From CAZNNH01 sp964574335 (GTDB taxonomy: Bacteria > Acidobacteriota > Vicinamibacteria > Fen-336), in NCBI GenBank assembly GCA_964574335.1, contig CAZNNH010000006.1, forward strand, positions 1 through 64,000: a stretch of DNA of 64,000 bases, written 5' to 3'. The translations under genes were made by a program, and so were the position numbers. How positions within the stretch are numbered: the first letter of the stretch is position 1; each line of letters opens with the position of its first letter. This document shows positions 1 through 9,146 of this stretch, piece after piece. The notes under the pieces are model-generated. The model did not search any database and was not told the origin of the DNA. It was given only the letters and a program-made list of their open reading frames with translations.

Positions 1-117
1 GAGGGCGCCTACGGCTCAGGCGGCTTCTTCAGCGACGATCGGCTCTCGGGTGGCGGGCTGCTCGGGCTGCTGGGCACCCTCTCCGACATCGTCGACGGGA
101 GCGACTTCATCGACTGA
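1..117 (+). CDS. C-terminal end of an unknown protein (cut by window start)
   Basis: The first 117 bases read as an open frame of 38 residues ending in TGA at 115-117. The tail is glycine- and leucine-rich and then acidic, ending GSDFID. It has the codon composition of its neighbours (strong G/C at third positions), so it is probably the true end of a gene that begins outside the window. No domain can be recognised from so short a piece. Its last 11 bases overlap the stop end of the small gene on the opposite strand. Confidence 0.45.
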   Translation, partial: EGAYGSGGFFSDDRLSGGGLLGLLGTLSDIVDGSDFID

Positions 118-373
118 CGGCCGCCCGCCTACCGGCAGATGCGGCGGACATCGTCGATCGTCGGCGGGCGGACCTCCGGGACATCTCGCTCCTGATCCAC
201 TCCTGTGCCTCCTCGAAGGTCTCGAACCGGAAAAGACCCCTGGGCGCCAGCCCGGCGTCCCGTAGGGCCCACGCAGTGCGCAGCAGCGCGTCGGCCGAGG
301 CCAGGCTCGCCCTCGCCTCCCGCCGGCGGCCGACGACCTTCGACGCAAGCATGTCGATCTCGCGGCCCTGCAT
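107..373 (-). CDS. Small hypothetical protein
   Basis: An 88-residue frame if translation starts at the ATG at 373. That ATG directly follows a GGGGAGGAG run, which is too close for an ideal Shine-Dalgarno; a second GGAGGAG lies about 16 nt upstream. A basic N-terminal half is followed by the block GLFRFETFEEAQEWIRSEM. That block resembles a short motif I know from small conserved hypothetical proteins that often sit beside nucleotidyltransferase or toxin-antitoxin genes. The gene overlaps the end of the upstream plus-strand gene by 11 bp, tail to tail. A role as an antitoxin-like partner is only a guess; no partner toxin is visible inside the window, but it could lie to the left. Confidence 0.4.
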   Translation of the reverse strand: MQGREIDMLASKVVGRRREARASLASADALLRTAWALRDAGLAPRGLFRFETFEEAQEWIRSEMSRRSARRRSTMSAASAGRRAAVSR

Positions 374-744
374 CTCCTCCCCAGGGTAACTCCTCCGCGC
401 GCGCCGGGGGTGCAAAGGTGGAGCCAGGACCGCGGCTCATCCGCTTCGTCATCCCGGCTTCCGCCTCCGTCCCGAGAGCCCGACGCCAGGCCGCAATCCG
501 AATGGGAACGGAGCTGGGCACTCCTGTAGCTGGAGCGGGTCTCATTCCTTCAGTTTTCCACTTGACAGCTTTTCGGAGGCGGGCCTGCGGAAAGCACGGA
601 CGCCCACCAGAACGCCTCTCTCGCAAGCGCACACGGCCGACGGGAGAAGCAATGGTGCCAGGTGTCTCGCGAAGCATGTTGCCGGCGTGGGGTGCGATGG
701 TCGGCCTCTCCGATGGTCGCGAAGGGCCGGCCTATGTTCCAGGC
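374..744. other. Intergenic region without recognisable gene
   Basis: About 370 bases between the small minus-strand gene and the HNH gene. Long frames crossing it look like antisense or extension artefacts. A lone TTGACA at 562-567 has no matching -10 at 16-18 bp. A TATGTT hexamer at 733-738 ends 6 nt before the HNH start codon at 745 and is the best candidate promoter element. Nothing else is seen. Confidence 0.5.
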
Positions 745-1956
745 ATGAGCATCACACCGACGACCACGCTCGAGGAGCTCGAGGATGACGTGCTGCTGGA
801 ACGGGTCCGCATCCTGGCGAACGACTCGCGGCGCATCGAGGCCGATCTCATCGCCCACCTCGCCGAGGTCGACGCGCGCGGGATCCTGGCACGGCACGTC
901 CCGTCCTCGATGTTCGGCTACTGCACCGAGGCGCTGAACCTCTCCGAGTCCGAGGCCTATCCTCGCATCGCGGTGGCCCGGGCCTCGCGGAAGCACCCGA
1001 TGCTGCTGGAGATGCTGGCCGACGGACGGCTGCACCTCACCGGCGCCGGCAAGCTGGCGCCCCACCTGACGGTGGAGAACCGCGACGGCCTGCTCCTCCG
1101 CGCCACCCGCCGGTCGAAGCGCCGGATCGAGGAGCTGATCGCCGAGCTGTCGCCTCAGCCCGACGTCCCGGCGCGGATCAGGAAGCTGCCCGAGAAGCCG
1201 GCCGCTCGCCAACTGCGTCCGGACGCAGTTGGCGGCCAGGTCGCACCACCCGCGGCCGCGGCGTCGGCCGCAGTCGATACCGGAGGCCCGTCACCTCTGG
1301 TCGATGCCGCTCCTCTCACGGTCGATGGCGCCCTCCCGGTGCAACTTCCGGACGGTGCGGTCGCCGTAGGACAGGTGTCGCCACTGGCGCCCGTCGCGGC
1401 GCCGCCGGTCCGGCCGGCACTGACGGCCCCCGCGCGGATCTCGCCGCTGTCGCCCTTACGCTTCAAGGTCGAGCTCACGCATCTGCGAAGCTGCGGGAGA
1501 AGCTCGTGCGGTTGCAGGAACTGATGCGCCGCAGCGTTTCGGGCGGCGACCTGGCGGCCGTCATCGAGGCGGCGGTGACGGAGAAGCTGGAGCGCCTCGA
1601 GACCCGGCGCTACGCGCAGACCAAGGCTCCCCGCAAGAAGCTGGCGGAGACCGACACCTCGCCGAGATCGCGCAGTATCCCGGCGGCGGTCCGGCGGGCG
1701 GTGTACCAGCGGGAAAGGGGGCCGCTGCACGTTCGTGGACGCGCAAGGCAAGCGCTGCACGGAACGCCACCGGCTGGAGTACCACCACCATGGCAGGGCC
1801 TGGGCGCGGGGCGGCGATCACAGCGTAGGGAACGTCCGGCTCGCGTGTCTTCGCCATCACGAGCATCTGGCTGACCTCGAGTACGGCCGGGTGTGGATGG
1901 AGCGCTGCCGCCGCTCGGGCGCCGCCGCAGCTTCACGGGCAACGTCGACCGGCTGA
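745..1956 (+). pseudogene. HNH endonuclease (DUF222-like family), broken by two frameshifts
   Basis: The reading frame starting MSITPTTTLEELEDD encodes the helical N-terminal region usual in this family: an early LxxLAEVDARG stretch, then a block with HLTGAGKLAPHLT and a proline/alanine-rich linker. Near 1482 the frame must shift to continue with SAKLREKLVRLQELM and IPAAVRRAVYQRE. At a G5 run near 1723-1727 it must shift again to reach the HNH core, which reads RCTERHRLEYHHH, then SVGNVRLACLRHH (HH near 1783, N at 1831, HH near 1855). Catalytic residues are therefore preserved although the gene cannot be read in one frame. Either the gene is decaying recently or the assembly has two indel errors. 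No Shine-Dalgarno precedes the ATG; TATGTT at 733-738 suggests a leaderless start. Family members are common in multiple copies; the function of this group is unknown to me beyond the predicted nuclease fold. Confidence 0.8.
1207..1234. repeat. 28-bp perfect palindrome inside the HNH gene
   Basis: The half-site CGCCAACTGCGTCC at 1207-1220 is followed directly by its exact reverse complement at 1221-1234. The palindrome lies in the coding frame at the start of the Pro/Ala-rich linker, where the protein reads ARQLRPDAVGG. It has no loop, so it is better suited to bind a dimeric protein or form a cruciform than to act as a terminator. See findings. Confidence 0.85.
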
Positions 1957-2191
1957 CACGGGCCCACCCTGGCACTGGGAGGGACGGGCGCCCAGGGTGC
2001 CGCCTGGCGGATGGCTGGCGGAGCGTACGCGAGCGGCTCGGCGAGTCGGGCGGCGGCGGAGCCGCCGAGGCTCAGCACCAACACCGGTCAATCGCCCGCC
2101 TTGGCCGCGTGGCGCGGCACCTCTCGGGCTCGCCTCACGCGAAACAGCAGAGAGGCTCGGTCAGCTCTTCAGGAGCGGAGCGTTTGGCGCC
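1957..2191. other. Intergenic region
   Basis: GC-rich sequence between the HNH remnant and the promoter region of the metalloprotease gene. The frames crossing it show no recognisable protein. No repeat or RNA signature was seen. Confidence 0.4.
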
Positions 2192-2277
2192 CGGGTGCCG
2201 GCACCCGTAGACTGGAGGCCTTCGGCTCAAGTGCACCACCTGCCGTCGCGAGCCGCCAGGACCGGCGGCGAAGGAGG
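2192..2277 (+). promoter_or_regulatory. Putative promoter/operator of metalloprotease gene
   Basis: A 16-bp perfect palindrome at 2192-2207 (half-site CGGGTGCC) abuts a -10-like TAGACT at 2208-2213. The predicted start point would lie near 2220, giving a leader of about 64 nt. An AGGAGG Shine-Dalgarno at 2272-2277 sits 6 nt before the GTG start at 2284. A palindrome touching the -10 is the usual place for a repressor site, but this is inference. Confidence 0.4.
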
Positions 2278-2283
2278 CCCCTC

Positions 2284-4812
2284 GTGATCAGGCAACGTCG
2301 AACCCCGTCCCTGGTGGCCGTGCTGCTCGCGGCCGTTCTCGTCACCACCCTCGCCGCGGCCGACGAGAACCCCGAGACCTGGCCGACGGTCGAGACCAAG
2401 ACCGAGGGCATGCAGCCCATCGACGGCTTCGTCCCCCTCTTCTGGGACGCGCACGCCGGCAAGCTCTACCTCGAGCTCCGCCGCTTCGACGCCGAGCTGC
2501 TCTACGTGGTCTCGCTCAGCGCTGGGGTCGGCTCGAACGACATCGGCCTCGACCGCGGCCAGCTCGGGGGCGAGCACGTGGTGGTCTTCCAGCGCAGCGG
2601 ACCGCGGGTGCTGATGATCGAGCCCAACTACGCCTTCCGCGCCGGAAGCGACAACCCCGCCGAACGCCAGGCGGTGAGCGATGCCTTCGCGCGCTCGACA
2701 TTGTGGGGCTTCGACGTGGTCGCGGAGTCCGAAGGCCGGGTGCTGGTGGACGCCACCGCCTTCTTGCTGCGCGACGCGCACGGCGTGGCGCGGGCCCTGG
2801 CGCGGGCCAAGCAGGGGTCGTACAGCCTCGACGCCGGCCGCTCCGCCGTCTACCTCCCCCGCACCAAGGGGTTCCCAAAGAACACCGAGATGGAGGCCAC
2901 GCTCACCTTCACCACCAAGGACGAGCCGGGGGGCTGGGTCCGCAGCGTGACGCCGACCCCCGAGGCCCTGACCGTACGCCAGCACCTCTCGTTCGTCGAG
3001 CTTCCGCCGCCGGGCTTCCATCCCCGACGCGCGCGCCCCGGCGCCGGCTACTTCGGCGTCTCCTACGCCGACTACGCCGCGCCCCTCGGCCAGCCCCTGG
3101 AGCAGCGCTTCATCACCCGGCATCGCCTGGCGAAGAAAGACAAGAACGCCGCCGTCAGCGAGCCCGTCACGCCCCTCGTGTACTACCTCGACCCGGGCAC
3201 GCCCGAGCCGGTGCGCTCGGCGCTGCTCGAAGGCGCCTCGTGGTGGAAAGACGCCTTCGAGGCCGCGGGCTTCCGTAACGCCTTCAAGGTAGAGATGCTC
3301 CCCGAGGACGCCGACCCGATGGACGTGCGCTACAACGTCATCCAGTGGGTGCACCGCTCCACCCGCGGCTGGAGTTACGGCTCCTCGGTGATCGACCCCC
3401 GCACCGGCGAGATCCTGAAGGGCCACGTCTCGCTGGGCTCGCTGCGGGTGCGCCAGGACTACCTGATCGCGGAGGGACTGCTCGCCCCCTACGAGAGCGG
3501 CGACGAGGACAAGGCGGCGGTGCGCGAGATGGCGCTCGGCCGCATCCGCCAGCTCGCCGCCCACGAGGTGGGGCACACGCTGGGCCTGGCCCACAACTAC
3601 ATCGCCTCGGCCCAGGGCCGGGCCTCGGTGATGGACTACCCCCACCCGCTGGTGAAGGTCGACGCTCAGGGACAGATCGACGTCTCCGACGCCTACGCGA
3701 AGGGGATCGGCGAGTGGGACAAGGTGGCCATCCGCTACGGCTACGAGCAGCTCCCGAAGGGCGCCGACGAGGCGGCCGCGCTCGAGCAAATCCTGAAGGA
3801 CGCCCGCGGGCGCGGCCTGACGTTCCTGAGCGACCAGGACGCCCGTCCGCCGGGCAGCGCGCATCCCCTCGTGCACCTGTGGGACAACGGCACGGACGCG
3901 GTCGCCGAGCTGCAGCGGGTGATGGACGTGCGGCGGGTGGCCCTCGGGAGCTTCGGCCAGGCGGCGATCCGCCGCGGCCAGCCGCTGGCCACGCTCGAGG
4001 AGGCCCTGGTCCCCCTGTACCTGCACCATCGCTACCAGCTCGAGGCGGCGGTGAAGGTGGTGGGGGGCGTCTTGTACGAGTACGCGAAACGCGGCGACGG
4101 CCTGCGCCCACTGCAACGGGTACCCGCGGCCGACCAGGAGCGCGCCCTCGACGCGGTGCTGCGCACGCTCTCCCCAGCCGAGCTGGCCCTGCCTCCGGCC
4201 CTGCTCCAGCAGATCCCGCCGCGCCCGATGGGCTATGAGGCCCACCGCGAGCTTTTCCCCCGCTACACGGGGCTGGTCTTCGACGCGCTCAGCCCTGCGG
4301 CCGTGGCCGCCGACCTCTCGGTGGCGCTGCTGCTGCACCCGGAGCGCGCGGCGCGGCTGGTGGAGCAGCATGCCCTGGACTCGTCGCTGCCGGGGCTGGG
4401 GGACGTGCTGGACCGGCTGATCGACGACACCTTCGGGGCCGTGACCCACAGCGACTACGAGGCGGAGGTCTCGCGCCTCGTCCAGCGCGTCGTCGCCCAC
4501 CGGCTGCTGCGGCTGTCGGCGGAGGCGGCGCTGCCCCAGGTGCGCGCCCTGGCGGCGTCCCGGCTGCAGGCGCTGGCCGACCGCCTGGGCAAGGCCGAGC
4601 CCGCCGCGGGCCCCGATGGTGCCCACGCCCGCGACCTGGCTCGGGAGATCCGCCGCCAGCTCGAGCGCCCGGCCGCCCCCGAAACGCCCCAGGCGGCGCC
4701 CGACGCCCCCCCGGGAAGCCCGATCGGCAGCCTGAGTGGCGCCCCGGCGTGGATGCCGCATCTGCCGGCAGCGGCCGGCGGCGGCCTCGACTGCGACGCG
4801 ATGCCGCGGTGA
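2284..4812 (+). CDS. Exported zinc metalloprotease, DUF5117/DUF4953-type
   Basis: The protein is 842 residues from the GTG start chosen by the AGGAGG site 6 nt upstream. It opens with a basic stretch and hydrophobic segment (LVAVLLAAVLVTTLAAA), a Sec signal peptide. The N-terminal region with EGMQPIDGFVPLFWD and KLYLEL matches the DUF5117 pattern. The metzincin-type zinc site is HEVGHTLGLAH at residues 427-437 (His427, Glu428, His431, His437), followed by SVMDYP as a plausible Met-turn. The C-terminal 60 residues are Ala/Pro-rich. Family members are secreted or periplasmic zinc-dependent proteases of unknown substrate, common in Acidobacteriota and Bacteroidota. It stands alone, with 119 bp to the ABC transporter pair. 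Confidence 0.9.
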   Translation: MIRQRRTPSLVAVLLAAVLVTTLAAADENPETWPTVETKTEGMQPIDGFVPLFWDAHAGKLYLELRRFDAELLYVVSLSAGVGSNDIGLDRGQLGGEHVVVFQRSGPRVLMIEPNYAFRAGSDNPAERQAVSDAFARSTLWGFDVVAESEGRVLVDATAFLLRDAHGVARALARAKQGSYSLDAGRSAVYLPRTKGFPKNTEMEATLTFTTKDEPGGWVRSVTPTPEALTVRQHLSFVELPPPGFHPRRARPGAGYFGVSYADYAAPLGQPLEQRFITRHRLAKKDKNAAVSEPVTPLVYYLDPGTPEPVRSALLEGASWWKDAFEAAGFRNAFKVEMLPEDADPMDVRYNVIQWVHRSTRGWSYGSSVIDPRTGEILKGHVSLGSLRVRQDYLIAEGLLAPYESGDEDKAAVREMALGRIRQLAAHEVGHTLGLAHNYIASAQGRASVMDYPHPLVKVDAQGQIDVSDAYAKGIGEWDKVAIRYGYEQLPKGADEAAALEQILKDARGRGLTFLSDQDARPPGSAHPLVHLWDNGTDAVAELQRVMDVRRVALGSFGQAAIRRGQPLATLEEALVPLYLHHRYQLEAAVKVVGGVLYEYAKRGDGLRPLQRVPAADQERALDAVLRTLSPAELALPPALLQQIPPRPMGYEAHRELFPRYTGLVFDALSPAAVAADLSVALLLHPERAARLVEQHALDSSLPGLGDVLDRLIDDTFGAVTHSDYEAEVSRLVQRVVAHRLLRLSAEAALPQVRALAASRLQALADRLGKAEPAAGPDGAHARDLAREIRRQLERPAAPETPQAAPDAPPGSPIGSLSGAPAWMPHLPAAAGGGLDCDAMPR

Positions 4813-4931
4813 TGGGGAGCACAGGTGACGACGATCAGTCGGCCGGGTCGCCGTAGAGGTCGTCCCCACCCTCCGCACCCGCCATCAAGGAACGCCGCGG
4901 GTCTGGCGCCCGTATAGGTGCACGAGGGGCC

Positions 4932-5807
4932 ATGCTGCGGATCGAGGCGGTCACCAAGCGCTGGCGCGGCGGGAAGGTTGCCGTCCGGGACTTCACCCTC
5001 CACGCGCCTGCGGGCGTCCTGGGGCTTCTGGGCCCGAACGGCGCCGGCAAGACGACGCTGATGCAGATGATCGCCACCCTCACCCGGCCGACGTCGGGAC
5101 GGATCCTCTTCCAGGACGATGACGTGGTCCGGAGGCCGGATGCGATCCGCCGGCGGCTCGGCTACCTGCCCCAGGACTTCGGCGTCTACGACAACCTGAC
5201 CGCGTTCGAGCTCCTCGACTACGTGGCGCGCCTCAAGGGCGTGCGCGGACGCCGGCAGGTCGAGCACCTCCTCGAGAGCGTCAACCTGCACACGGTGGCC
5301 CACCGCAACGTCGGGACCTTCTCGGGAGGGATGCGCCAGCGCCTCGGGATCGCCCAGGCCCTGCTCGCCGACCCGGCGCTCCTGATCGTCGACGAGCCGA
5401 CCGCCGGCCTCGACCCGGAGGAGCGCGCGCGCTTCCGAAACCTGCTCTCCGAGCTGGGCCTCGGCCGGTTGGTGATCCTCTCGACGCACATCGTCTCCGA
5501 CGTCGAGTCGATCGCCACCCACGTCGCCGTCATGCGTGAGGGACGCCTGGTGGCCTTCGGGACCGCAGAGCAGCTTCTGCGCGAGGCGACCGGCTGCGCC
5601 TGGGAGGCCACCCTCAGCTCCGAGGAGCTGGCCGCCCGGCGGTCGACGCTGGTCGTCTCCTCGGCCGTCCGGCACGCCGACGGCGTCCACGTCCGGCTGG
5701 TGGGCCCCACACCGCCAGTTCCCGGCGCCCGTTCGGTCGAGCCGACCCTCGAGGACGCCTACCTCTTCCTGGTACGGCGCGCCGCCGACGCTCCCGCCGA
5801 ACCATGA
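4932..5807 (+). CDS. ABC transporter ATP-binding protein
   Basis: A 291-residue ATPase. The Walker A motif GPNGAGKT is at residues 34-41, the signature FSGGMRQR starts at residue 130, the Walker B LLIVDEP has Asp154 and Glu155, and the H-loop reads STHIVSD. The domain resembles exporter-type (ABC-2) ATPases. The last 70 residues form an accessory domain of the kind that contacts the permease. The stop overlaps the start of the permease gene by 4 bp (ATGA), so both are translated together. No peptide, antibiotic or regulator gene next to it identifies the substrate. Confidence 0.9.
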   Translation: MLRIEAVTKRWRGGKVAVRDFTLHAPAGVLGLLGPNGAGKTTLMQMIATLTRPTSGRILFQDDDVVRRPDAIRRRLGYLPQDFGVYDNLTAFELLDYVARLKGVRGRRQVEHLLESVNLHTVAHRNVGTFSGGMRQRLGIAQALLADPALLIVDEPTAGLDPEERARFRNLLSELGLGRLVILSTHIVSDVESIATHVAVMREGRLVAFGTAEQLLREATGCAWEATLSSEELAARRSTLVVSSAVRHADGVHVRLVGPTPPVPGARSVEPTLEDAYLFLVRRAADAPAEP

Positions 5808-7402
5808 GCCCCGGCGTCGAGCGCACGCTCGCGGTGGCGATCACGGACCTCCGGGCGCGACTCCGCCGCCCGACCTCAGGCTGGCTGGTCGCGGCGCTGG
5901 CGATCACCGCCTACTTCATGATCCCGGACCCCTCCTCCGGCAGCGGCCTGTTCGTGATCGACGGAGCGCGGGCTCGCTACACCTCGGAGGCCCTGGCCAT
6001 CGCCACCGCCACGCTGCTGCCGCTGTTCGTCGGCCTGTTCGGCTTCTACGTCGTAAGCCGCGCCGTCGGCCTCGACGCCCGCACCGGCGTCGGGCCGCTG
6101 GTGGCCACCACACCGGTTCGGCGGGCCGAGTACCTGCTCGGGAAGCTGCTGGGGAGCACTCTCATCCTGGCCACGGTGACCGCCGCTTTCCTGGTCTGCA
6201 TCATGGGCATGCACCTGGTGAGGGGCGAGGGACCTCTGCTGCCCCACGTCTACGTCGCTCACTACCTCGTGCTCGCTCTACCGTGCATCCTCGCCGTCGC
6301 GGCGTTCGCCCTTCTCTTCGAGACCGTGCCCGGGCTGGGCGGACGGGCCGGCGACTTCCTCTACTTCTTCCTCTGGTTCCTCATGCTGCCGCTGGCGCTG
6401 GAGGTGTGGAGGGGACGACTCCCGACCGCTCCGGGCTTTGGGTCCTTTCTGGACTTCGGCGGGATCGGCTTCGTGGTCGCCCAGGTGGCACGGATCACCG
6501 GGTCTTCGGCCATCGCGATCGGCGCCTCCACCTTCGACCCTACCAAGGCGCCCCTCGATCTCCCGGGCCTCCCGTTCACCGCCGAGACCCTCCTCTGGCG
6601 CGCGCGGAGCCTGCTCGTTCCGGTCCTGCTCGTGCTCGCCGCGCTCTCCTTCTTCCACCGCTTCGACCCCGCCCGCAGCCGGCCGGGGGCGGCGCCGGGT
6701 CGCCGGAACCCTCTGGCGCTGGCGCGGGCCCTGGCGCGTCCGTTCTCACGGCTGATGCTGGCCGTGGTCGATCGGCTGGGCCTCGACCGGATCGGGCCCC
6801 GGCTGGTACGGACCCTGGCGGCCGAGGTGCTCCTCACCGCGCGTCTCAACCCGCTGTTTCCCCTGGTGGTCGTGGTGGCTGCCGCACTGGCCGCCACGCT
6901 TCCGCCGGAAGCGCTCCGCACCGCGGCCTTGCCGGTGCTCACCGCCCTGCTCGTCCCCCTGCTGGCCGACATGCCGGTACGCGAGATCCTGGCGGGGATG
7001 ACCGGGATCGTCCACGCGGCTCCGGGCGTGCGGAGTCGATTGGTGTCCCTGAAGCTGGCGACAGCCGCCAGCGTCGCCCTGCTCGTAACGGGCCTCCCGG
7101 CACTGCGCCTTCTGGCGCAGGAGCCACGCGCCGGCCTCTCGCTGATCCTCGGCAGCCTTCTCCTGGCGGCCGGCGCGGTGCTCCTCGGCCTCGCCACCCT
7201 GAGCCCCAAGCCCTTCATGGCCCTGGCCCTCGGCTTCTGGTACCTCGCCTTGAGCGCCGGCGGGAGCGTACCCGCCCTCGACTTCGCGGGCTTCGCGGCC
7301 GCCGCGACCCCCACTGTGCAGCTCTCCTACGCGGCGGTGATCGCCTGCTTCGCCTTCACGGCGATGATGCTCGGATGGCTGCAGGAACGCCTCGAAGGAT
7401 GA
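5804..7402 (+). CDS. ABC-2-type membrane permease
   Basis: A 532-residue hydrophobic protein translationally coupled to the ATPase gene. It has two groups of membrane segments separated by a basic loop around residues 285-345 (HRFDPARSRPGAAPGRR and on), consistent with a two-half permease. The segment SRAVGLDARTGVGPLVATTPVRRAEYL between the first membrane helices is typical of ABC-2 permeases, whose loop usually mentions a threonine-rich turn followed by a helix start. The substrate is unknown. With the ATPase it should form a membrane exporter or a membrane-remodelling complex. Confidence 0.75.
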   Translation: MSPGVERTLAVAITDLRARLRRPTSGWLVAALAITAYFMIPDPSSGSGLFVIDGARARYTSEALAIATATLLPLFVGLFGFYVVSRAVGLDARTGVGPLVATTPVRRAEYLLGKLLGSTLILATVTAAFLVCIMGMHLVRGEGPLLPHVYVAHYLVLALPCILAVAAFALLFETVPGLGGRAGDFLYFFLWFLMLPLALEVWRGRLPTAPGFGSFLDFGGIGFVVAQVARITGSSAIAIGASTFDPTKAPLDLPGLPFTAETLLWRARSLLVPVLLVLAALSFFHRFDPARSRPGAAPGRRNPLALARALARPFSRLMLAVVDRLGLDRIGPRLVRTLAAEVLLTARLNPLFPLVVVVAAALAATLPPEALRTAALPVLTALLVPLLADMPVREILAGMTGIVHAAPGVRSRLVSLKLATAASVALLVTGLPALRLLAQEPRAGLSLILGSLLLAAGAVLLGLATLSPKPFMALALGFWYLALSAGGSVPALDFAGFAAAATPTVQLSYAAVIACFAFTAMMLGWLQERLEG

Positions 7403-7724
7403 GCCCGGCAGATGAGCTGGTCTTCGACGTGTGCTCGCCACGCGGCCGACGCATCTCGAGCCGGAGGGTCCTCCGCGACGCGGACATGGACCCGAGCGCG
7501 ACGCTCGCCTTCCCCTCCGAGCCCGCCTCGGCATGGCCATCTCCGGCGCGCTCAACATCATGTCCATGGTCCACCCGCGCTTCCGGGCCTGATCCTCACC
7601 GCCCACGCCTGCCCCCGAGCGTGTATGATCGGACTCTCCCTAGGGACGGCGCGACGTTTCGGCTGTGAATCCCGGAAGCGGGCCGATACCCGACAACGCA
7701 GGACCCGACCATCGAGGTGCCCGC
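7403..7724 (+). other. Intergenic region with candidate promoter for the sugar transporter
   Basis: A 322-base stretch without a convincing gene. A -10-like TATGAT at 7624-7629 could start a transcript with a leader of about 90 nt ahead of the transporter. GAGG at 7714-7717 is the Shine-Dalgarno, 7 nt before the ATG at 7725. No riboswitch or attenuator was recognised in the leader. Confidence 0.4.
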
Positions 7725-9140
7725 ATGACCCAGACCGAGCCGCCCAGCGGCGGCAGCCGAGCCTTCATCATCCTCATCAGTTGTATCGCCACCATCGGCG
7801 GCTTCCTGTTCGGCTTCGACAGCGGGGTCATCAACGGGACCGTCAACGGGCTCCAGACGGCGTTCCATTCCGACTCCGTCGGAACGGGATTCAGCGTCGC
7901 CTCGATGCTGCTGGGCTGCGCGGTGGGCGCGGCTGCCGCGGGCCGCCTGGCGGACCGCTACGGGCGGCGGGCACTGCTGATCGCCGCCGCCGTCTGCTTC
8001 ATCGTCTCGGCCTGGGGCTCGGGGATCGCGACCTCGTCCCCCGAGTTCGTGGTCTACCGCGTCATCGGCGGCCTGGCCGTGGGCGCCGCCAGCGTGATGG
8101 CGCCGGCCTACATCAGCGAGGTGGCGCATGCCCGCTACCGCGGCCGCCTGTCCACGGTCCAGCAGGTGGCCATCATCTCGGGGCTGACAGCGGCATTCGT
8201 GAGCAACTACCTGCTGGCCGAGATCTCGGGCTCCGCCCTCAACATGCTGTGGTGGGGCTACGAGACCTGGCGCTGGATGTTCTGGATCGAGCTGTTCCCC
8301 GCGTCGGTCTTCCTGGTCGCCCTCCTCTTCATTCCGGAGAGCCCCCGGTTCCTGGTGGTCAAGGGGCGGAAGGAGACCGCGCAGGCGGTGCTGGTCCGGC
8401 TGTACGGCGAGCAGGAGGGAACCGCCAAGCTGGACGAGATCGACGCCTCGCTCGCCGCGGACCACCACCGGCCACGGCTGTCGGATCTGTACGACAAGGC
8501 CCGCCGCCGCATCCGTCCCATCGTCTGGGTCGGCGTCGGTCTGGCCACCTTCCAGCAGCTCGTGGGCATCAACATAATCTTCTACTACGGCGCGGTGCTC
8601 TGGCAGTCGGTGGGCTTCACCGAGAGCGACTCGCTGTTGATCAACGTGATCTCGGGCGCCCTGAGCATCGGCGCCTGCTTCATCGCCATCGCCCTGGTGG
8701 ATCGGCTGGGGCGCAAGCCGCTCTTGTGGATCGGCTCGGTGGGGATGACGGTCACGCTGGGCCTCGCCGCGGTGGCGTTCTCGACCGCCCGCCTCGACGC
8801 CTCGGGCCAGCTCGCGCTGAGCCACTCGATGGGCCTGCTGGCACTGGTCGCCGCGAACCTCTACGTGATGTTCTTCAACATGTCCTGGGGCCCGATCATG
8901 TGGGTGATGCTGGGGGAGATGTTCCCCAACCAGATCCGCGGCTCCGGTCTCGCGGTAGCGGGCTTCTTCCAGTGGATCGCCAACTTCGGCATCACCATGA
9001 CCTTCCCGATCATGCTGACCTCCATCGGCCTGGCCGCCGCCTACGGCTTCTACTCGGTGTGCGCGGCCATCTCCATCGTGTTCGTCGTCAAGCTCGTCCA
9101 CGAGACCAAGGGCAAGGAGCTGGAGCAGATGGAGGGCTGA
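7725..9140 (+). CDS. MFS sugar:proton symporter (sugar porter family)
   Basis: A 471-residue protein with the diagnostic sugar-porter motifs: GFLFGFDSGVINGT in helix 1, GRLADRYGRR in loop 2-3, PAYISEVA after helix 4, PESPRFL after helix 6, QQLVGIN in helix 7 and DRLGRKPL in loop 8-9. The family imports hexoses or pentoses such as xylose, arabinose, glucose or galactose with a proton. The start at 7725 is preferred over an upstream in-frame codon at 7665 because of the GAGG site and because the first helix then begins at a usual distance. The secreted beta-galactosidase gene 4 kb downstream makes galactose or glucose reasonable substrates, but this is inference. Confidence 0.92.
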   Translation: MTQTEPPSGGSRAFIILISCIATIGGFLFGFDSGVINGTVNGLQTAFHSDSVGTGFSVASMLLGCAVGAAAAGRLADRYGRRALLIAAAVCFIVSAWGSGIATSSPEFVVYRVIGGLAVGAASVMAPAYISEVAHARYRGRLSTVQQVAIISGLTAAFVSNYLLAEISGSALNMLWWGYETWRWMFWIELFPASVFLVALLFIPESPRFLVVKGRKETAQAVLVRLYGEQEGTAKLDEIDASLAADHHRPRLSDLYDKARRRIRPIVWVGVGLATFQQLVGINIIFYYGAVLWQSVGFTESDSLLINVISGALSIGACFIAIALVDRLGRKPLLWIGSVGMTVTLGLAAVAFSTARLDASGQLALSHSMGLLALVAANLYVMFFNMSWGPIMWVMLGEMFPNQIRGSGLAVAGFFQWIANFGITMTFPIMLTSIGLAAAYGFYSVCAAISIVFVVKLVHETKGKELEQMEG

Positions 9141-9146
9141 GCGGGC

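Noticed and set aside
562..567. TTGACA in the gap before the HNH gene
   Set aside because: No -10 hexamer lies 16-18 bp downstream.
2227..4878. Long antisense open frame on the minus strand across the metalloprotease gene
   Set aside because: It is a shadow of the plus-strand gene, with a low-complexity Arg/Val/Gly/Leu composition and no recognisable domain.
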